Of a stretch of DNA of 64,000 nucleotides, positions 10,701-24,600 are shown one piece after another. Both the position numbers and the translations under genes were made by a program. A model generated the notes under the pieces. It was not told the origin of the DNA. It saw nothing but the letters and a program-made list of their open reading frames with translations, and did no database searches. The first letter of the stretch is position 1, and each line of letters starts with the position of its first letter. Source of the stretch: Lethocerus indicus (Eukaryota > Arthropoda > Insecta > Hemiptera > Belostomatidae); contig JACDQD010000005.1 of assembly GCA_019843655.1 (NCBI GenBank), positions 6,165,575 to 6,229,574 on the forward strand, written 5' to 3'.

Positions 10701-13700
10701 TAAAAATAGCATCATGAGCGTGTGTCTATGCGAAACAGTGTGGTCGGAAAATAGTGGTCTCGTAGAATTCTAGACGGACAATATTTTATGTTGTATTTCA
10801 AGCTAAGTAGTTACAAGTTAAGCAGAACAAAGATGACTCCAACGGAGAGCAGAAACACGGCCCGGGCTGTCTTCTGGCTCTGTTTTCGGACTTGGACCTG
10901 CCGTCCGGCAAAAATTTCAAAGTAAAATATTGATTTTGCTCCGGACAAGGTCCCGAATAAAATTGCGTTCGCTCGTTCTTGATTCTAATTCCTGGACAGG
11001 GGCCAAACTTCCGAATAGAGTCTATGAATACGAAAGAAGACTTGAATTGGGTCGGGGCAGTCTTTCTCTTTCCCTTCCACCGCCCGCCTAACTCCCTCAC
11101 TCTCGCTCTCCTTCCCTCATAGGGCTGTCTCGCTAAAGGGCCCCCCATGGGTCCTCTCCAAGATTTATAACTCGCTGTTTCCTAGTGCTCCCCCCACGAT
11201 GTTAACTTCAACTTAACCCCCCTCCTTAATTTAACCTTTAACTTGCACTGCCCGACAGGCAACTGAAAGTTACTATACAATGCCCGGATATTTGGAAGCC
11301 AGAAATTATATTTTATAAATTTATTTTCGAATATTAGGAATATTAGGATTTTAACGAATACGCAAGTCCAAGGGTACCAAACGCAAGGGAGATTAAATCA
11401 ATTGAAGATTCTAAGCACCATTGAAATACACTCATTTCGAAAAGAAGTAAGAAAGATACAGTAGCTCTCGTAAAGTATAGCAGTTTTGAAAAGAAGGAAG
11501 GGTCCTTACGTACTCATGCACTTATCCGAATCTTTGTCCGATCCCCCCCGGGGGGAAAAATCACTAATTTGAGGAAGTGGGCTGCTATAGCCGCAGTGGA
11601 CGTCGTTCATCAAGCCAGGACTTCCCGGTAGCGCGCCCCCCTTTTCAAGTGAGAACGCTCATTTTCCATTTTCCGATTCCGTTTCCCTCCTTCTCCCCCT
11701 CGTCTGTTTTGTACCCGCGGCCAAAAAGAGGCTTCCAATCTTGTTAGGCCCGAGGAGAAAAATAGTCGCCCGCCGCGAAAACCATTTATAACACGGCGAG
11801 GGGCGGCGGCCTTTCCCTCATCCATCGGATGGTGTTCTACGTGTGTGATGGGGGCCAGGTGGGACCCACCCCTCCTATTCTGTTCGTTGCATTTTTCATT
11901 AGGCTCTTCTTTCTTTTAGACGATCATTTTCAATCATTTCATTCACTGATGGTAAACAAATATATGTACATATACATATACCGGACAGTACCCGTCGTAC
12001 AACGGTGGTAGAAACCGAAACCGGTCATGAATAGGATCAAATCGGAGTTGGAGACAAAAGATCTCTAGGGCGATGACAATCCAAATAGTCTGGGATACGC
12101 AAACAAGTTCTATAACGTATATAGTTACGGACTCGCTAATTTTGGACCTCATTTGTATGGCCTGCAGGGAATCTGAGCGGATGCCTCAATGCCGTTCCGA
12201 GTATGATTCTTTTTCAATAACTGATTCTTATACGCAATTGAATATATCAAGGTATACAGCATTACGCTATCGTACTACAAGTTAATTATTAATAGTTGGA
12301 AATATGGTTGTGGAAATTTCTCTCGTCCATTCGTAGTTCTTGTACAGATTAATGCCAAAGTGCTCGGTTGTTTGATGTGTTTTTTCCGATTTAAATTTTA
12401 ACGATGGAATTATTAAAATTTGAAAGAATGTTAGCGCTTTAGGAGAGTTGGCCAACGTGCTGGCCAATTTCCTACATCGGACAAAGGAGGAAGTATCCCC
12501 GAAATGGGGGAGAATTCATTTTATCGCCCCTCAAAATTTCTTCGGTTCAGGGGTTAATCCGGAGAAGGCTTTCCATTGTGGGACCGTGGGCAGCGGAGGC
12601 CGTCCAGGGGATCAGGGCAATCGATGAAAAATGTCGACCTTTTCTGCATCTTCTCCTCCTCACCCTCCACCACCGTTCACTCCCCTACCCCTCTCACTAA
12701 CTCTGTATTCACCTTTTCAAAAGCTTGGTAAGGAAGATCTTGGCGGGAGGGGGGCTGGAGGGTGATAGGAGGGTAAAAGGTTGGGGGGACGGTCAATATG
12801 TGCAACGGGAGGGCGAGATTGCATTGAGGAGGGAATTCCACCTTCAATACCGGCGTGACTTTAAGGCCCAAGATAGACGGCACATACCCCCGCCGCGACA
12901 AAAGTCACTCACCCCTTATCTGACCGACGTCTGGACGTGTAAAGAAACTGGAGACGTCCCTGGGGGATCCTACCATTATGCAGTCCGGGTTATTTATATA
13001 AAGCTGCCGAGGGCAGTGCTTCGTCCGGATTATCTTGGGGGTATCCCAACTTCCCCTACGGTGGTGGCGGAAAATTCTAATCGAACCTTTATAGTGACAT
13101 CTTATTAACTTGGGGTAGTCTATATGCCTAACTCGTAAAAATTGAATATCCACTACATTACACAAGCATTACTTCACAGCGATCACATTCAAAAGAGGCA
13201 AGATGAAAAGCATGGTTGTAAGTAGGGCACAAATATAAGGAGTTTATGGGAATTAAAACAATAATAGCGTCATAATTTATAAAACAGACTGGAAATAAAT
13301 TTGTGCGAATTATATAAATAAATTACATTATTCTGACTCTATGCTATAGATCATTAATCTGTTTTTTCTTGTTATTCAATATGAAAAATTATTTTAAGCG
13401 AAAAATTCTTTATTGGCCTATGGACACTTAATGCCTTCTTACACGTTGAACTATAAACTACATAGGAACTTATGATACGAAATATTGTTATAAGTGATAT
13501 TATGTATCCCAAGAGCACCAAAAACTTATATATGCCAATCGAGACTTAATTAGCGATAAGTGGATTACGGGTTTGTAACATTGCCACTGTATCGTCCTTC
13601 GGCAGGCCTGCTCAACCTCCCCGAACAACACAACGGTGCGCAAATTGTGTAATACCGGGGAATTGCCATGGGATGGCGTCCCCATCCCAGGGCGGGGGTG

Positions 13701-16700
13701 GCGTACCACGTGGGAAATAAAGCCGACGCTTGCACGCACGCACGGCCGCGCATACCGGCGCAGGCACACCGGTGGACGCTAGGTGACCACTATCCTCAAC
13801 CCCCCTCCCCTTTAACTACCCCTTACCTGGCCGACAGGAAACGAACTAGTTGTACGGGAATATAAATACATACAGCCTCATCCGCCAGTCGGTATTTTCG
13901 CTTCGGACATCTGTTGCTGTGCAGAGACACGGCTGCATTGTTTTTAAATAACAGGAGCCACCGGTGTTGTTGGAAATTATCGGAAACATTTACTTTCGGC
14001 ATAATGGACGTGAAAATTATCCATGAAAACACTGTCATTATGGTGTATACCTTTCAAAATCGCTAAAGTTTCCAGTCTCCGGGTATGTTTTAAACGATTG
14101 TTAAAATGAAATATACGTGTAATCAAATTTTATGCTAGTAACGGATGATGTGTTTTTAAGGTTATCCGCACAGGATATTCTGTAAGTCATTCAAATCTAT
14201 AGCGGGAATTTAAATTAAGTTATTGAGAAATATGTATCGACTTTACGCTGTTAAATCTATTGATCCAACAGGCCGAAAGAAAATAATTTCAATTGCAAAT
14301 ATTACTCAGAAAACAGTTATCATATTATCTTTATTAACTATTCAAGTCTCTTATTATTCCAGTTTGCCTTCTCATATATTTGGCCTTTATTTTTGGATTG
14401 TGAACTGTGGAACGTAATAAATGACAAATACTGAGTATTTCAGCGGCTTTCCTATTACAAACATTAAAGTGTGCCGCTCTTGAAAGCTAATCGCAGACCC
14501 GCAAGTAAGCATCGAAGCTGAGCACTTCTCCAAACTCACGCACATCCGCTTAAGACACGTATTAACGGGTAGGCGAACCGTCTCCCCCTACTAACAGAGA
14601 GAACACATATTCAGACAAGTACGCGAATACGCCCGTCTCACGCTCACACTAGCGCACGGCCGAACGCTCGGTGTGTCGGTGTAAATTATCCACTGTGAAC
14701 TTGAACTGCATAACTAATTTAAAGTTTTAATGAAGCCCCCCAAATGCGCACGGGCGCTTAGCCAAATAAACACTCGCGTTCGCTTGATTCGTTGTTTGTT
14801 CCGCTGGATTGTTCGTTTTATTGTTGAACATTTAACCCTTTCCCGTCGGAGCACTCAGAAGCATCGGTACACTGTTAGTCGTAGTACTCCATGGGTAATG
14901 TACTGGTGCACACTCAGTCATTCATCGGCTGAATAAATTTATTTTTTAACGATTAACTATAGCATTCTATATTTTTGTATTATTGCGTTTTATGTTCTTC
15001 TTGTGTGATATATTTTGAGGCCCGCCCCATATTTAGTCCAGGCGCAAGTGCTACAATAGTATACACTGTCGGGTGTTGGCCTTATTGCCTATTGGATCAT
15101 ACTTTGCTTCATTTGCACATAAAAAGTGTAATCCTACATTCAGCCGTCCTTCTTTGTCGGATGTAGACGGTCAAGTGATAACCCAACGAATTCCTCTTAC
15201 CCATTGTAAGACCTAATAAGTATATAGGTATATGATATAGCCCTAACACAAATTAGACGAATCCGGATCATTTCATTATCATTCGCCGCCTGTTTTAATT
15301 ATAGAAGTTTCTGGTTGACTAATTGAATGAACTAAGGGGTTGTGTTCTATTTTTGTATAAACTGTTTATAATCCGTTCTTATAAGTGTAATTTCTCTTTG
15401 GCCTTATATCGTATTGCTTCCGCCTACACTATTCCCTTCTTAATGTCAGTAGTTCAATGTTCTCAAAGCGCATTAGTCACTGAATTCTTGCAGTGAAAGC
15501 AACCTAGCCTCCGGGATATTATTAGGTCTTTCATTTCTCGAGACGAGTATCATTTAAAAAGCTAACAAAGAAAAAGAATACATACGCGGTCATATTCTCT
15601 TGCTATTTACCTCCCGCCTCTTCTGTTCTTTTTCCATTACCCGGGCGGTGGTGCATAGCTGTAGTCCCCCATCTTCCTTGAAAAATTTAAAAGCCTAAGA
15701 CGCAGCCGAAGCGACCCGTAAAAAGTATGATATAAAACCTGCCATGTCCACCTCTGAAAATTATAACGCTCGTAATTCAAAGATTATTAAATTACGTCCC
15801 CAGCGGTCACAGACAATAATGGAATATTAAATTAAAACGAGTACCCCCTAAAAGAATACACTCTAAACCGAATGCAACAGTCTCTCGAATTTCACCCGAA
15901 AACGTTTCTGTATTACACAAAAACATTTCGTTTACAATGAAAATATATGGTTCTTTTGGAGTTCTGGACTTACGTTGAATTCTTCCACCAAAAACGAAAA
16001 GGTGAAATTACATTCGCCAATACCATTAATTTTGCTCCCTCTAAAAACTGTGGTATTCATAAGACTAAGCGTCAGGCTGACTTTACATGGCTAAAATAGA
16101 GTAGGAGAAAAAATACTAAAGCCATCTGTAGGTTTATGAGCACATTCAGATTTTATTTTTTAAGTATGTACTACAATCGATATAACACAATTACTAACTC
16201 AAATGTCACTAAGATCTAAGCATTCAGTTTGTTGTGAAAATCGTATCATAATAATAATAATTATCGGTATAATCCACCTCGATGATCCCAGACAAATTGG
16301 TCTTTTGGAACGTTCTTTAATCTGTAAATGTGCGTCGAAGAAAACCATTCTGTTATAATAATAAGCCTGAAAATTATTTTCTTACTCTAGCGTAAGCAAA
16401 CCATCCGTTAAACGAGGTTCTTCTTTTTTCACGATATTACCCCTGATAGCTTAGAGTAAAGAGAAGCGAGTTCAAGTTCATCTATCTCGCGTTAATAACG
16501 TAAGTTGGGGCCGGGTAGGTACTTTGTGTCCACCCAGTACCAGACTGCACCTAATTCCAACGCCATTAGGGACACCGCCGCTACAAGTGTAGAGGTCCCT
16601 CTCCGCTCCTAGAATGCCCCCACCGCAGCCCAATGTATCCTGGAGGTGGGGTCCCGCCCACCGCACTCTACATTCGGACCCTGTAACTCTGCACACTGGA

Positions 16701-17173
16701 CAGCCGATTACGTTTTCTATTCTACATCACTCTTTATGACCGGGTAACAAAATTGATAGGTTTAGGCCTGCCAAAGAAATAAATTCCTGTTTCGCTCGTT
16801 CTCTTCATTATGTTAATCAATTTTCTTCAGTTTCACCCAACTTTCAGTTTTTTAAATTATAATGTTTATTTGTTAACTAGTCTCGAACTCCTCCCCCTGC
16901 CGCAGTATTGCTAAAACTGTAGTCAGTTAATATATGGCATGTAAATACCGCAGATTGATTTAATGGTATCATATCATTACGATGTATACAATTATATAAT
17001 AAAAAATATATATTCTCCGATCAGTAAAGCATTTGGAGTACTCAAACGGTTCACACTGCCGTTTTATTTCCACTGGGATGTTTACCGCAAAATCGCTGGA
17101 AGGCAACTTTTCGATAGACCTAAGCAATATTTTAAAATATTTAGCCGGATGAATATTCATCGAAAGGAGCCGC
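7766..17173. other. Gene-free stretch of islands and AT-rich DNA
   Basis: I see no supportable gene. GC-rich islands occur at about 8700-9130, 9890-10290, 11040-11160, 11630-11880, 12590-12960, 13660-13830 and 16480-16690. Notable short items are a G-run with flanking complement (CTTGGGG at 9994-10000 and CCCCAAG at 10024-10030), a C6G6 palindrome at 11544-11555, and a dispersed repeat at 12011-12062 listed separately. Open frames up to 127 codons (12725-13108) run through islands on both strands and look like chance frames of GC-rich DNA. Confidence 0.5.
12011..12062. repeat. Dispersed repeat A, copy 1
   Basis: Shares AAACCGAAACCGGTCA, then GGAT/CCAAATC and ACAAAAGAT in the same order and orientation with 53185-53233. 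Copy 1 has about six extra bases (TGAATA) after GGTCA. On the complementary strand both copies can encode a D-R-F-R-F stretch. Probably a remnant of an interspersed element or a duplicated exon edge. Confidence 0.6.
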
Positions 17174-17193
17174 CTCTCTCTCTCTCTCTCTCT
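17174..17193. repeat. (CT)10 microsatellite
   Basis: CT dinucleotide tract at the edge of a GC-rich island. Its complement is GAGA repeats, which bind GAGA-factor in insects. A role here is not shown. Confidence 0.95.
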
Positions 17194-17957
17194 GCGCTCC
17201 GCTTGCGTACACAGTACGGAATGTTAAAAGCCAATAAAAATTGGATAAAAGATGGGCGCGGGCGGGAACCAATAAAATTGGCAGTTAATAATAAAAATTG
17301 GGTGCCGAGCCCGGTCGTCGGTTGGGGTGAACCCCGCCACCCCTTCCCCACTCCTCATCACCCTCTGTGCGAACCCGTATTAATACTCGGTTTAAATTCC
17401 CGTCACGTTCGTTTAATTTTATCGGCGTGGGGTATAGGGGGGGTGGGAGGGAGCGCGGACGGCCGAGCGCCCGCCAAATACCAGTCATTTACGAGCTCAA
17501 ACAGTCCATTATGTTGCTCCGTGTCGGCCTTATATCAGGGCCCGACCCACGGCTCCGCTTTCGGTTCCTGTTTCTGAACATTCCCGGTGCATTCGACGCA
17601 CGAGAGCGTTATGAAACCGCGTCCTCTAATTAAGCCGGGCTCCCTTTTGATATTCGCGAAAGCGGTAGATCTCTTGCGCCATGTATAATACTAATATATC
17701 ATCGCTATTAACGAAGATACGACTGCCTGTGGTTATTAGTGGAATTAGCAAAGGTATGTCTGTCATTGAGGGTTAGTGGAATTATTATCATTATCAACGT
17801 CGGTATATTTAATTAACTAAAACTATTACTAAAACTCTCTACCGATTTGCGTTAAAGCCCGCGACGGATCGATTTATCTACTTATGTCGAATTCTGATAG
17901 AGCAACCTTTATTACTCCAAGAAAATTTATATACTGTAATAACCAAAGCAACATATA

Positions 17958-17979
17958 AGGATATATCAGAATATATCCT
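17958..17979. repeat. Perfect 9-bp inverted repeat, 4-nt loop
   Basis: AGGATATAT (17958-17966) and ATATATCCT (17971-17979) flank CAGA. It could form a short stem-loop. Confidence 0.8.
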
Positions 17980-20342
17980 GACAAAGAATAATAATAATAT
18001 TTCTTAATAACATTTAGAAATTTGCACTTTTTTATAATCTGCGTTCAATATTGCATAAACAAATTATATAATCTGTCTGCTATTCTAATATTGTTTTCAT
18101 CGGACTTTATCATGCTTTATGCATGATACCTTTAACTTTATTCATATCTATATTAAATATAATTCCTACAGACGCCTTCTTACCGAAGCCACTAATTCAA
18201 TTTCCGTGTTTATACAATTTAAATTTCTATGGACTGTAAAATATTCAGAGACTATACAAATGAAATATTTAGTATTTCCAATTAATCCTTATACGCTTAT
18301 ATCACTAAAATTTGATTAAAATAAGTAAATATATTAAATGAACGGGGGGGGGGAATAGGCCTTTTGCGTTTGGGAGGCTGAGGAAAAGTAAAAAGTAATG
18401 CTCTTCCAGTGTCAAAACTCGGTCTGACTGTCGACAATGCGAAGAAAAAGGGAAACAGTGTCGGGGAGAGCGATCATTCAGAGGAGTGGGAAGGCGCGGT
18501 AGAAGAATACGGAATATTTCTTGAAAACGGGCGGCATGCGTCTTCATTACACGGGGGGCGTGACCCTCCTCGCGTTATGGCGCGCTTCGCCTCCTCCTCG
18601 GATATATAAGGGCCGTGCTCCTCTTTCAACGCATCATTCCCCTTTTCGACTTTCATTGTTTATCTGTTTTTTCCTTTCACGCCCTCCGGTCATATACAAA
18701 TCTGACGTAACTGCATTTTGTAATCAACTACGGCATCTATCCTACCGATTTATTACGATCTCTAATATCATCGAAAGAATTCTCCAGAATGTACTGTTAT
18801 AATTTATAAATCAAGAAGTAATAGCTACCAAAGATAATTAAATAATAATCTCGGATATACAAACGGGGGAATAATTTTTTTTAAATTCAATTTTCTATAG
18901 AGGCTATCATTAAAGCCGAAAAGAAATAGCACATCTTAACATAAATATATTCATATTGAAGTTATTAATATTCTAATAATTTTTGTTGACTAATGCGGTA
19001 AATCTCTCTGATTATGGGTTCCGAGCGGGATGTAATTCACGGCAATTGTTGCACTTTCCAAATTAAAAAAAATATCCAGAAAAATGGACATATGTAATAT
19101 CTCTGAGCAGCTGTCAGTAGCAGGAGAGAGGGGTCGGCTCATGCCCAGATGTTCTGCAGTGACCAGGTGTTCGAATCCCCCCCCGCCTTAATGAACTATC
19201 ATAATTTGAATTAGGTAACTGCAATGATCAGATTCGAGGCCTGACGTTGATTGTTAAATATGGTCCTAACGGCACTCGGAACGACTGACCGGAACAGACA
19301 TATGAATATTGGCCATTCATTTTTCCGTTAAATTTTAATTAACTAATGGTTCCTTAGTTTTTTTAAACAAATGCCATTCAGTTGCAGGAAACGCCAATTT
19401 TAATGAGCCGCAATTTGAAAGTATTGCAGATTTTAATTCAGAATTTTGAATTTGATAATTTCTGTGTACAGTACATAAAAAATAATGAATTAATAATTGG
19501 AGTACAGATTAAATTAAATTTCAATGGAACATTTGAATTTAAAACTTCTGTTCTTCATCAATGTTTGTTCTTCGCCAACAAACGATAAAAAACGGTAGTA
19601 ATATTGTAGGAGATAAATTTACGTGACCTAACAACATCCGATTTTGGTTTTTCCCATAATTGTGATGAAAAATAAATGCAAACTCAATCTACCTTAAAAC
19701 AAATTAAGAGAGATAAATAGACCGAACTCCCACAAATAGGCTCCGGTTTTTAAATAAATACCAGCCGAAATACAGAGGGCGAAATTGTGTGTCCGTAGTG
19801 TTCATAATTTTAAAGCATTCAACATGAAAAGATCTCTTCTCTTTTATTTTTTTGAACGCGATTTTTCCCCCGTTCGTTAACCGGTTCGTTGAATTTGTAC
19901 GGATTCCCTAATCATCTTATTCATTCGCAGATATCCCGTCCTCGGTCCCACCCGGCCAACCCCCTCGGGGTGCCCGGCTCTATTTATCTGTGTTTAGAGC
20001 ACTCCGTGGCGGGAGGGGAGGTTTTTACGACTCTTCATTGGATATTCTAGGAGGGGAATGGGAGGGGGGAGGGTAGAAACCCCCATTTCAGAATCGTATC
20101 ATAAATCATGTTCATTACCGAACCTCCCCCACCACCGCCCCAGCGCCGTAGGTCTCCCTCTACGCAACAAATTTGGAAAATTGCTAGTAATTCCGAAATT
20201 GGACACTTAAGTTTATAACACTCCCCCATCCTCATCACCCTGATACGGCTTTCACCCTTCCCCTACACTAGCGATGATCCGCACAGGACGAACCTCCCCC
20301 CAATATAATTCATACGTGTTTGACCCTATCTATAAAGCCCGG

Positions 20343-20382
20343 TGACGTCAGTCGTGTTATATATGTTATATACATATATAAC
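20343..20382. promoter_or_regulatory. CRE-like TGACGTCA plus 10-bp inverted repeat
   Basis: TGACGTCA at 20343-20350 is a perfect CREB/ATF-type palindrome. Six bases later GTTATATATG (20356-20365) and CATATATAAC (20373-20382) form a perfect inverted repeat around a 7-nt loop. Binding is inferred from the motif only. Confidence 0.5.
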
Positions 20383-20595
20383 GGCGGTCGTATTTCCCCC
20401 CCATAAACTTATAAACGACTTTGGCCCGTCAACGAGCTGCTCAGCTATTCTGATTACCATTAGAGCAATCATTATATCGGCTGGGAGTGATTTAATGGCC
20501 GGGCCTTTAATTCGATTAACGAGCAACGGTTTTATTTATTGCCTAGCTCTTAATTTCATTACTTTAAGTAATAAGGCTTAAGTAATTCACATTTA

Positions 20596-20617
20596 AATGA
20601 TCATTCTAATGATCATT
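20596..20617. promoter_or_regulatory. Paired AATGATCATT palindromes
   Basis: Two perfect copies of the 10-bp palindrome AATGATCATT start 12 bases apart (20596-20605 and 20608-20617). The spacing is close to one helical turn, which would suit cooperative binding of a dimeric factor on one face of the DNA. The factor is unknown. Confidence 0.5.
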
Positions 20618-20846
20618 GATGGCGACGAATTTAATATTTATTAAATTAACCGTGTGTACTATGACCCATATTATAGTTCATATTTATTTCGTAATTATTA
20701 TTGTGATTTATTTAATTGTTGATTCTGTTTGTTTGTATTTCGGAAGTACTGCTGAGTATTCATCGTTTGTATAGAAATAAAAAAATTGAGTGATGAAGTA
20801 CATCTATTTAGACGTGGGCCTAATTCGTTTAGAAAGGATATTTTTC

Positions 20847-20920
20847 ACGGTCGTCACGACCGTTAATTTAGGAAAGCAATTAGTACGCCTCAGGCGTTTA
20901 TTTTATGCCTGCCTCATAAA
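20847..20920. other. Cluster of three palindromes (structured element)
   Basis: Three back-to-back inverted repeats lie within 74 bases: ACGGTCGT-C-ACGACCGT (20847-20863), ACGCCT-C-AGGCGT (20885-20897) and TTTATG-CCTGCCT-CATAAA (20902-20920). The first two share the design of two perfect arms around one central C. A palindromic GTTGCAAC follows near 20943. It may be a cluster of dimeric protein sites or a structured RNA. Confidence 0.45.
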
Positions 20921-21583
20921 TTCGTTGCGCCGTACGTTATGCCGTTGCAACAACCGCTCCAAACAACTTGCGCGCACACACGTTGAATTCCTCAAGGAGG
21001 CCTCTATTAAAGGGGGAACTTAATTATTTCTTAAGGAGCGTTTATTATGATACCAGGTACCCCGTTCTGAAACTAACTGCGATATGGGTTTTCTAATTAA
21101 CCGGAAGAAGCTCAGATTAAAATGTATAGACGCAGCCTAGAGGTGTTTTATAGTAGTTGCATAGGTTCTTAATTAAACCTTATTTTTATTAATTAAGTAA
21201 GCTTAATTTTCTCGAGTGCGATCTTCTGTCTCGAAGGGTAGACGCTGAATGAATTCAAGAAACCGTGCTCCTCATAGCTACAACAAATTATAATTATCTC
21301 TATAATAATGTATTTGAGAAAATTGTATACTTGCTATATCGCAGTATTTTATGTAGGTAGCGGCACTCCATTGGTTTCTTTCTCTTTCAAACTGACCTAT
21401 CCCAAGTTCCCCGCTACGGTGAAAGCTAATACCGGATATCCGCAAACCAATAAAGAAACTGGCTGGTATACAACCCAAGTTCGAATTAGCGACTGCACCG
21501 TACATCCCGGACGTGTCGCTTTGTCCGGCAAGTCGATACTGCAGTATGCACTTCCTTGTTGCAGCCGATAAACTGCACGTGAA

Positions 21584-21607
21584 CTGCAGGTACTTGAATG
21601 CCTGCAG
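21584..21607. repeat. 7-bp inverted repeat CTGCAGG/CCTGCAG
   Basis: CTGCAGG (21584-21590) and CCTGCAG (21601-21607) flank a 10-nt spacer inside a GC-balanced block at about 21340-21610. That block is open in overlapping frames on both strands (126 and 87 codons) without any recognisable protein. Confidence 0.6.
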
Positions 21608-24600
21608 GTGAAATTCAATAGCCTGAAGCCTTGTACACAATACATCATCATCTTTCATCTCACATTTATCCCCATAATATCAGCTTTTCAGGTTTGTTTA
21701 GTAACAGTATTTCCTTAAGCGATCTTGAAGTGGAGACGACAGCGTGAAAGCAAACTTGGAAGAAAATAATTGAAACTTATAAACGTATTGAATTCATTAT
21801 TTATATCTATAACGGTTCTACTAAGCTTAATGATTAACCATGGAACGAAATAGTCTCAATGTCTCAAAATAGTCCAATATCAATCGTCAAAACGTTAGAA
21901 ACGATGTCGTGTAGTACCCGAAACTGAAATTTATCCTAAAAATATATTATTCTTCATAGTGTGGGAGAAATAAGAAATACATATATCAGTTGCGGTTATA
22001 ATACTAATTTAAAATTATATTCAAAGCCTGGCGGATTATTCAGGGGACTTAGACGAATGAAATTGTTACAGAATGTAGGGAAATAGAGGTGCAGCGCAAT
22101 ACATGGCTATCGCATTCAGCGGATGGCGTTATTCCGGTTAGCAAGATTGAACTTTTGAACATTATCTCGCTGTATAAACCGACGGAAAATTAATACGAAA
22201 ATTAATTCATTTAAAAAAAATAATAAATTATTTAAAATACCGTTATCATATTTATCACTTATTCATGCGGCGGTTACTACTCGGATTATATCTGATCACC
22301 GCCCCGATTCCCTTGAATTTAATTTTCGGAATATTTTTAAGGGGGCAGTGGGGGAGTGTTTGTCGGTTGGCGCCCGGTCGTCTGGCCGACCCCGCGACAG
22401 AAGCCCGGCGCCCTACTTAAATTTTACACCCGATCCCAGTGAAAACATTTCGAGGCGCCGGACCAACGCCAGATGCGGTCATCGAATAAACCTCCCCCAG
22501 CCGCCGCTTTTGCAGTCTCGGCTTCTGGCCAACAACAACCGGCCTTTTGCAATATTTTACCGAAATTCAAGGTCCGCTTGGAAATATTTATAGACGGTCT
22601 CGTGATATTATCCTCCCAATTTACAGGTTTCCTACGAGACCCACTGTATATACTGCATTAGGGAGTAAGACTAAAAATTAAAACCGCTTTCGAGTCATAG
22701 TAAATGGTAATCGGAAAAAGTCATATTTATTGTTATCTCCGCTGCAATTAAAGAGGTTCGACGATCGAACACTTTAACAAATTACAAGAATCATTATTTC
22801 GTTAAATTCAGATAGGTATGGGTGAAAATAACTGTGTGGCTAAAGGCACATTAAGTCCACCAAATTTACTTATATATAACTTTGAACCTCAGGACCTCGA
22901 GTCTCTCCCCCTTTATTGGTGTGCGTGCATTGCCGCGGACGCATGTGTCGTCCAAGTGTTAAGTCCGAGTAATAAAGGGACTGATTTCTTGGCCCTCAAT
23001 ATAAGTTAGCACAAGTGGCGGGAGTTAGCTAGCTCACACTTCTGGCTGGGCAACAAGCGGCACCGGTGTGTGCTCCCAACTTAGCCCCTCCTCAACAAAT
23101 TAAAGGCCAACTTCTTTCGGTCGTTTGCGTCCGTCTACGTGTGGCCGTCCGTTTGTGTGGGTGAGCAATTTTATCTCTTTCTCTCCGGCCCCATCCTCCG
23201 CACTTCTCTCCGTCTCTCCCCCCTAAACCCGCCATCTGTTTTCATCAAAGAAGACTGGCAAAAACGTGTATTTCATTATAGTTAGTGGGACGGGCTCGGG
23301 GAGTCCGCAAGTCTAACCGACAAGAAACCTCCCAATGAATTGCCGACAGAGCCCCCACCGCTCTCCTCCACGCTGCCTCTTCGGCAAGAAATTTAATTAG
23401 GACAATTCAGCGATGCTTTGTTTTAACGATTTCCCACCGCTTCAGATGCCGCACCACACTCCAGCCCTTGTGTTTTGATGAGCCGCATTGATGACGTGAA
23501 AACTTATAATCAGTTCAACATGTGAGATTCGCTCAAGATTTGAAGATACATTTTAATCAGTCCAAAATTGTAAGAAGTAAAACTATTTGATATTGAAAAT
23601 TTATGGTACTATAATTTGATTATTTTAGGTACCCCTAAGTATGAATGTGTTGACTTATTGATTCAATGAACCCATTTTTCCCATACTGATACCCTTTGCT
23701 AACATTCTGTAAGTGCAGAGAAGATTGTTATTGGAGAAAATGATTTCAGGTGTTTATATCTTGGCGGTGGCTAGCTAATAGATTACTCGGTCGCCAAATT
23801 TGTAGTCTGTTCAGTGGGGCGGGGTTCTATGATTGCGCGGAGGACGTGCGACTGAATGAAGTTGACAGGTTGTCTGGAGAGGTGTGAGATCGTGATAGCG
23901 GCACTGATTAGGGGATGAGCTAGATAGCCGGCCCTGATTAGCCCCCCCCGCCCCCTCACGGTGCAGAGTGAACCCACCCAGGTAATTGGCACCAGGCCCC
24001 CAAACAGCTGATAGGCCTCCGAAACAACCAGACGATCGAGTAGGCTGCGATTTAATCATTATCCTACATTACATATCGACGATTTATTTACGATGCTTAC
24101 AATCGTTAACTCGAAACGGTTTTGGCACGATCTATTCTTTCTTCTTATATGAAGAAAAATATAAAATTACCCCGAATCAATATGACATGTCCATACAAAT
24201 TTACACGTCGGGAATAGATGTATAAGTGAATAAGCTACTTAGTTATGCTCTCGCTCAAATTTGAGGTATATAAATCTTTTTTTATTTATTTAAAATTTTT
24301 TTTGCTATTTGGAAATAATTTACTATAAAATTGAAAATATTGGCTAGGGAATTTAGTAGACCTAGTACCAAATAATGATTTAATTAATATTAACTACGTA
24401 TAACTACCTAAGTGTGTCCTTTGTCCGTACATTAGTGCAATTAACCTTTACACTTTTCAATACGGACTCGGCGTCGATAAATAAGTAGGATTGAGGAACG
24501 AATAAACGGATAAATGCATCTCTTTAATGAAATAAATAAGACTTGTTTCCACGCGAAACGAGAGATAAAATCGTAATCAAACGAGTGATGGGAAGGGGAG

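Noticed and set aside
16963..17577. 204-codon plus-strand open frame, the longest outside the coding gene
   Set aside because: It starts in AT-rich DNA, passes through a CT repeat (Leu-Ser run) and a GC-rich island, overlaps opposing frames, and has no domain or splice support.
19135..19190. GTGTTCGAATCCCC, a B-box-like sequence of a possible SINE
   Set aside because: No convincing A box or tRNA-like fold upstream.
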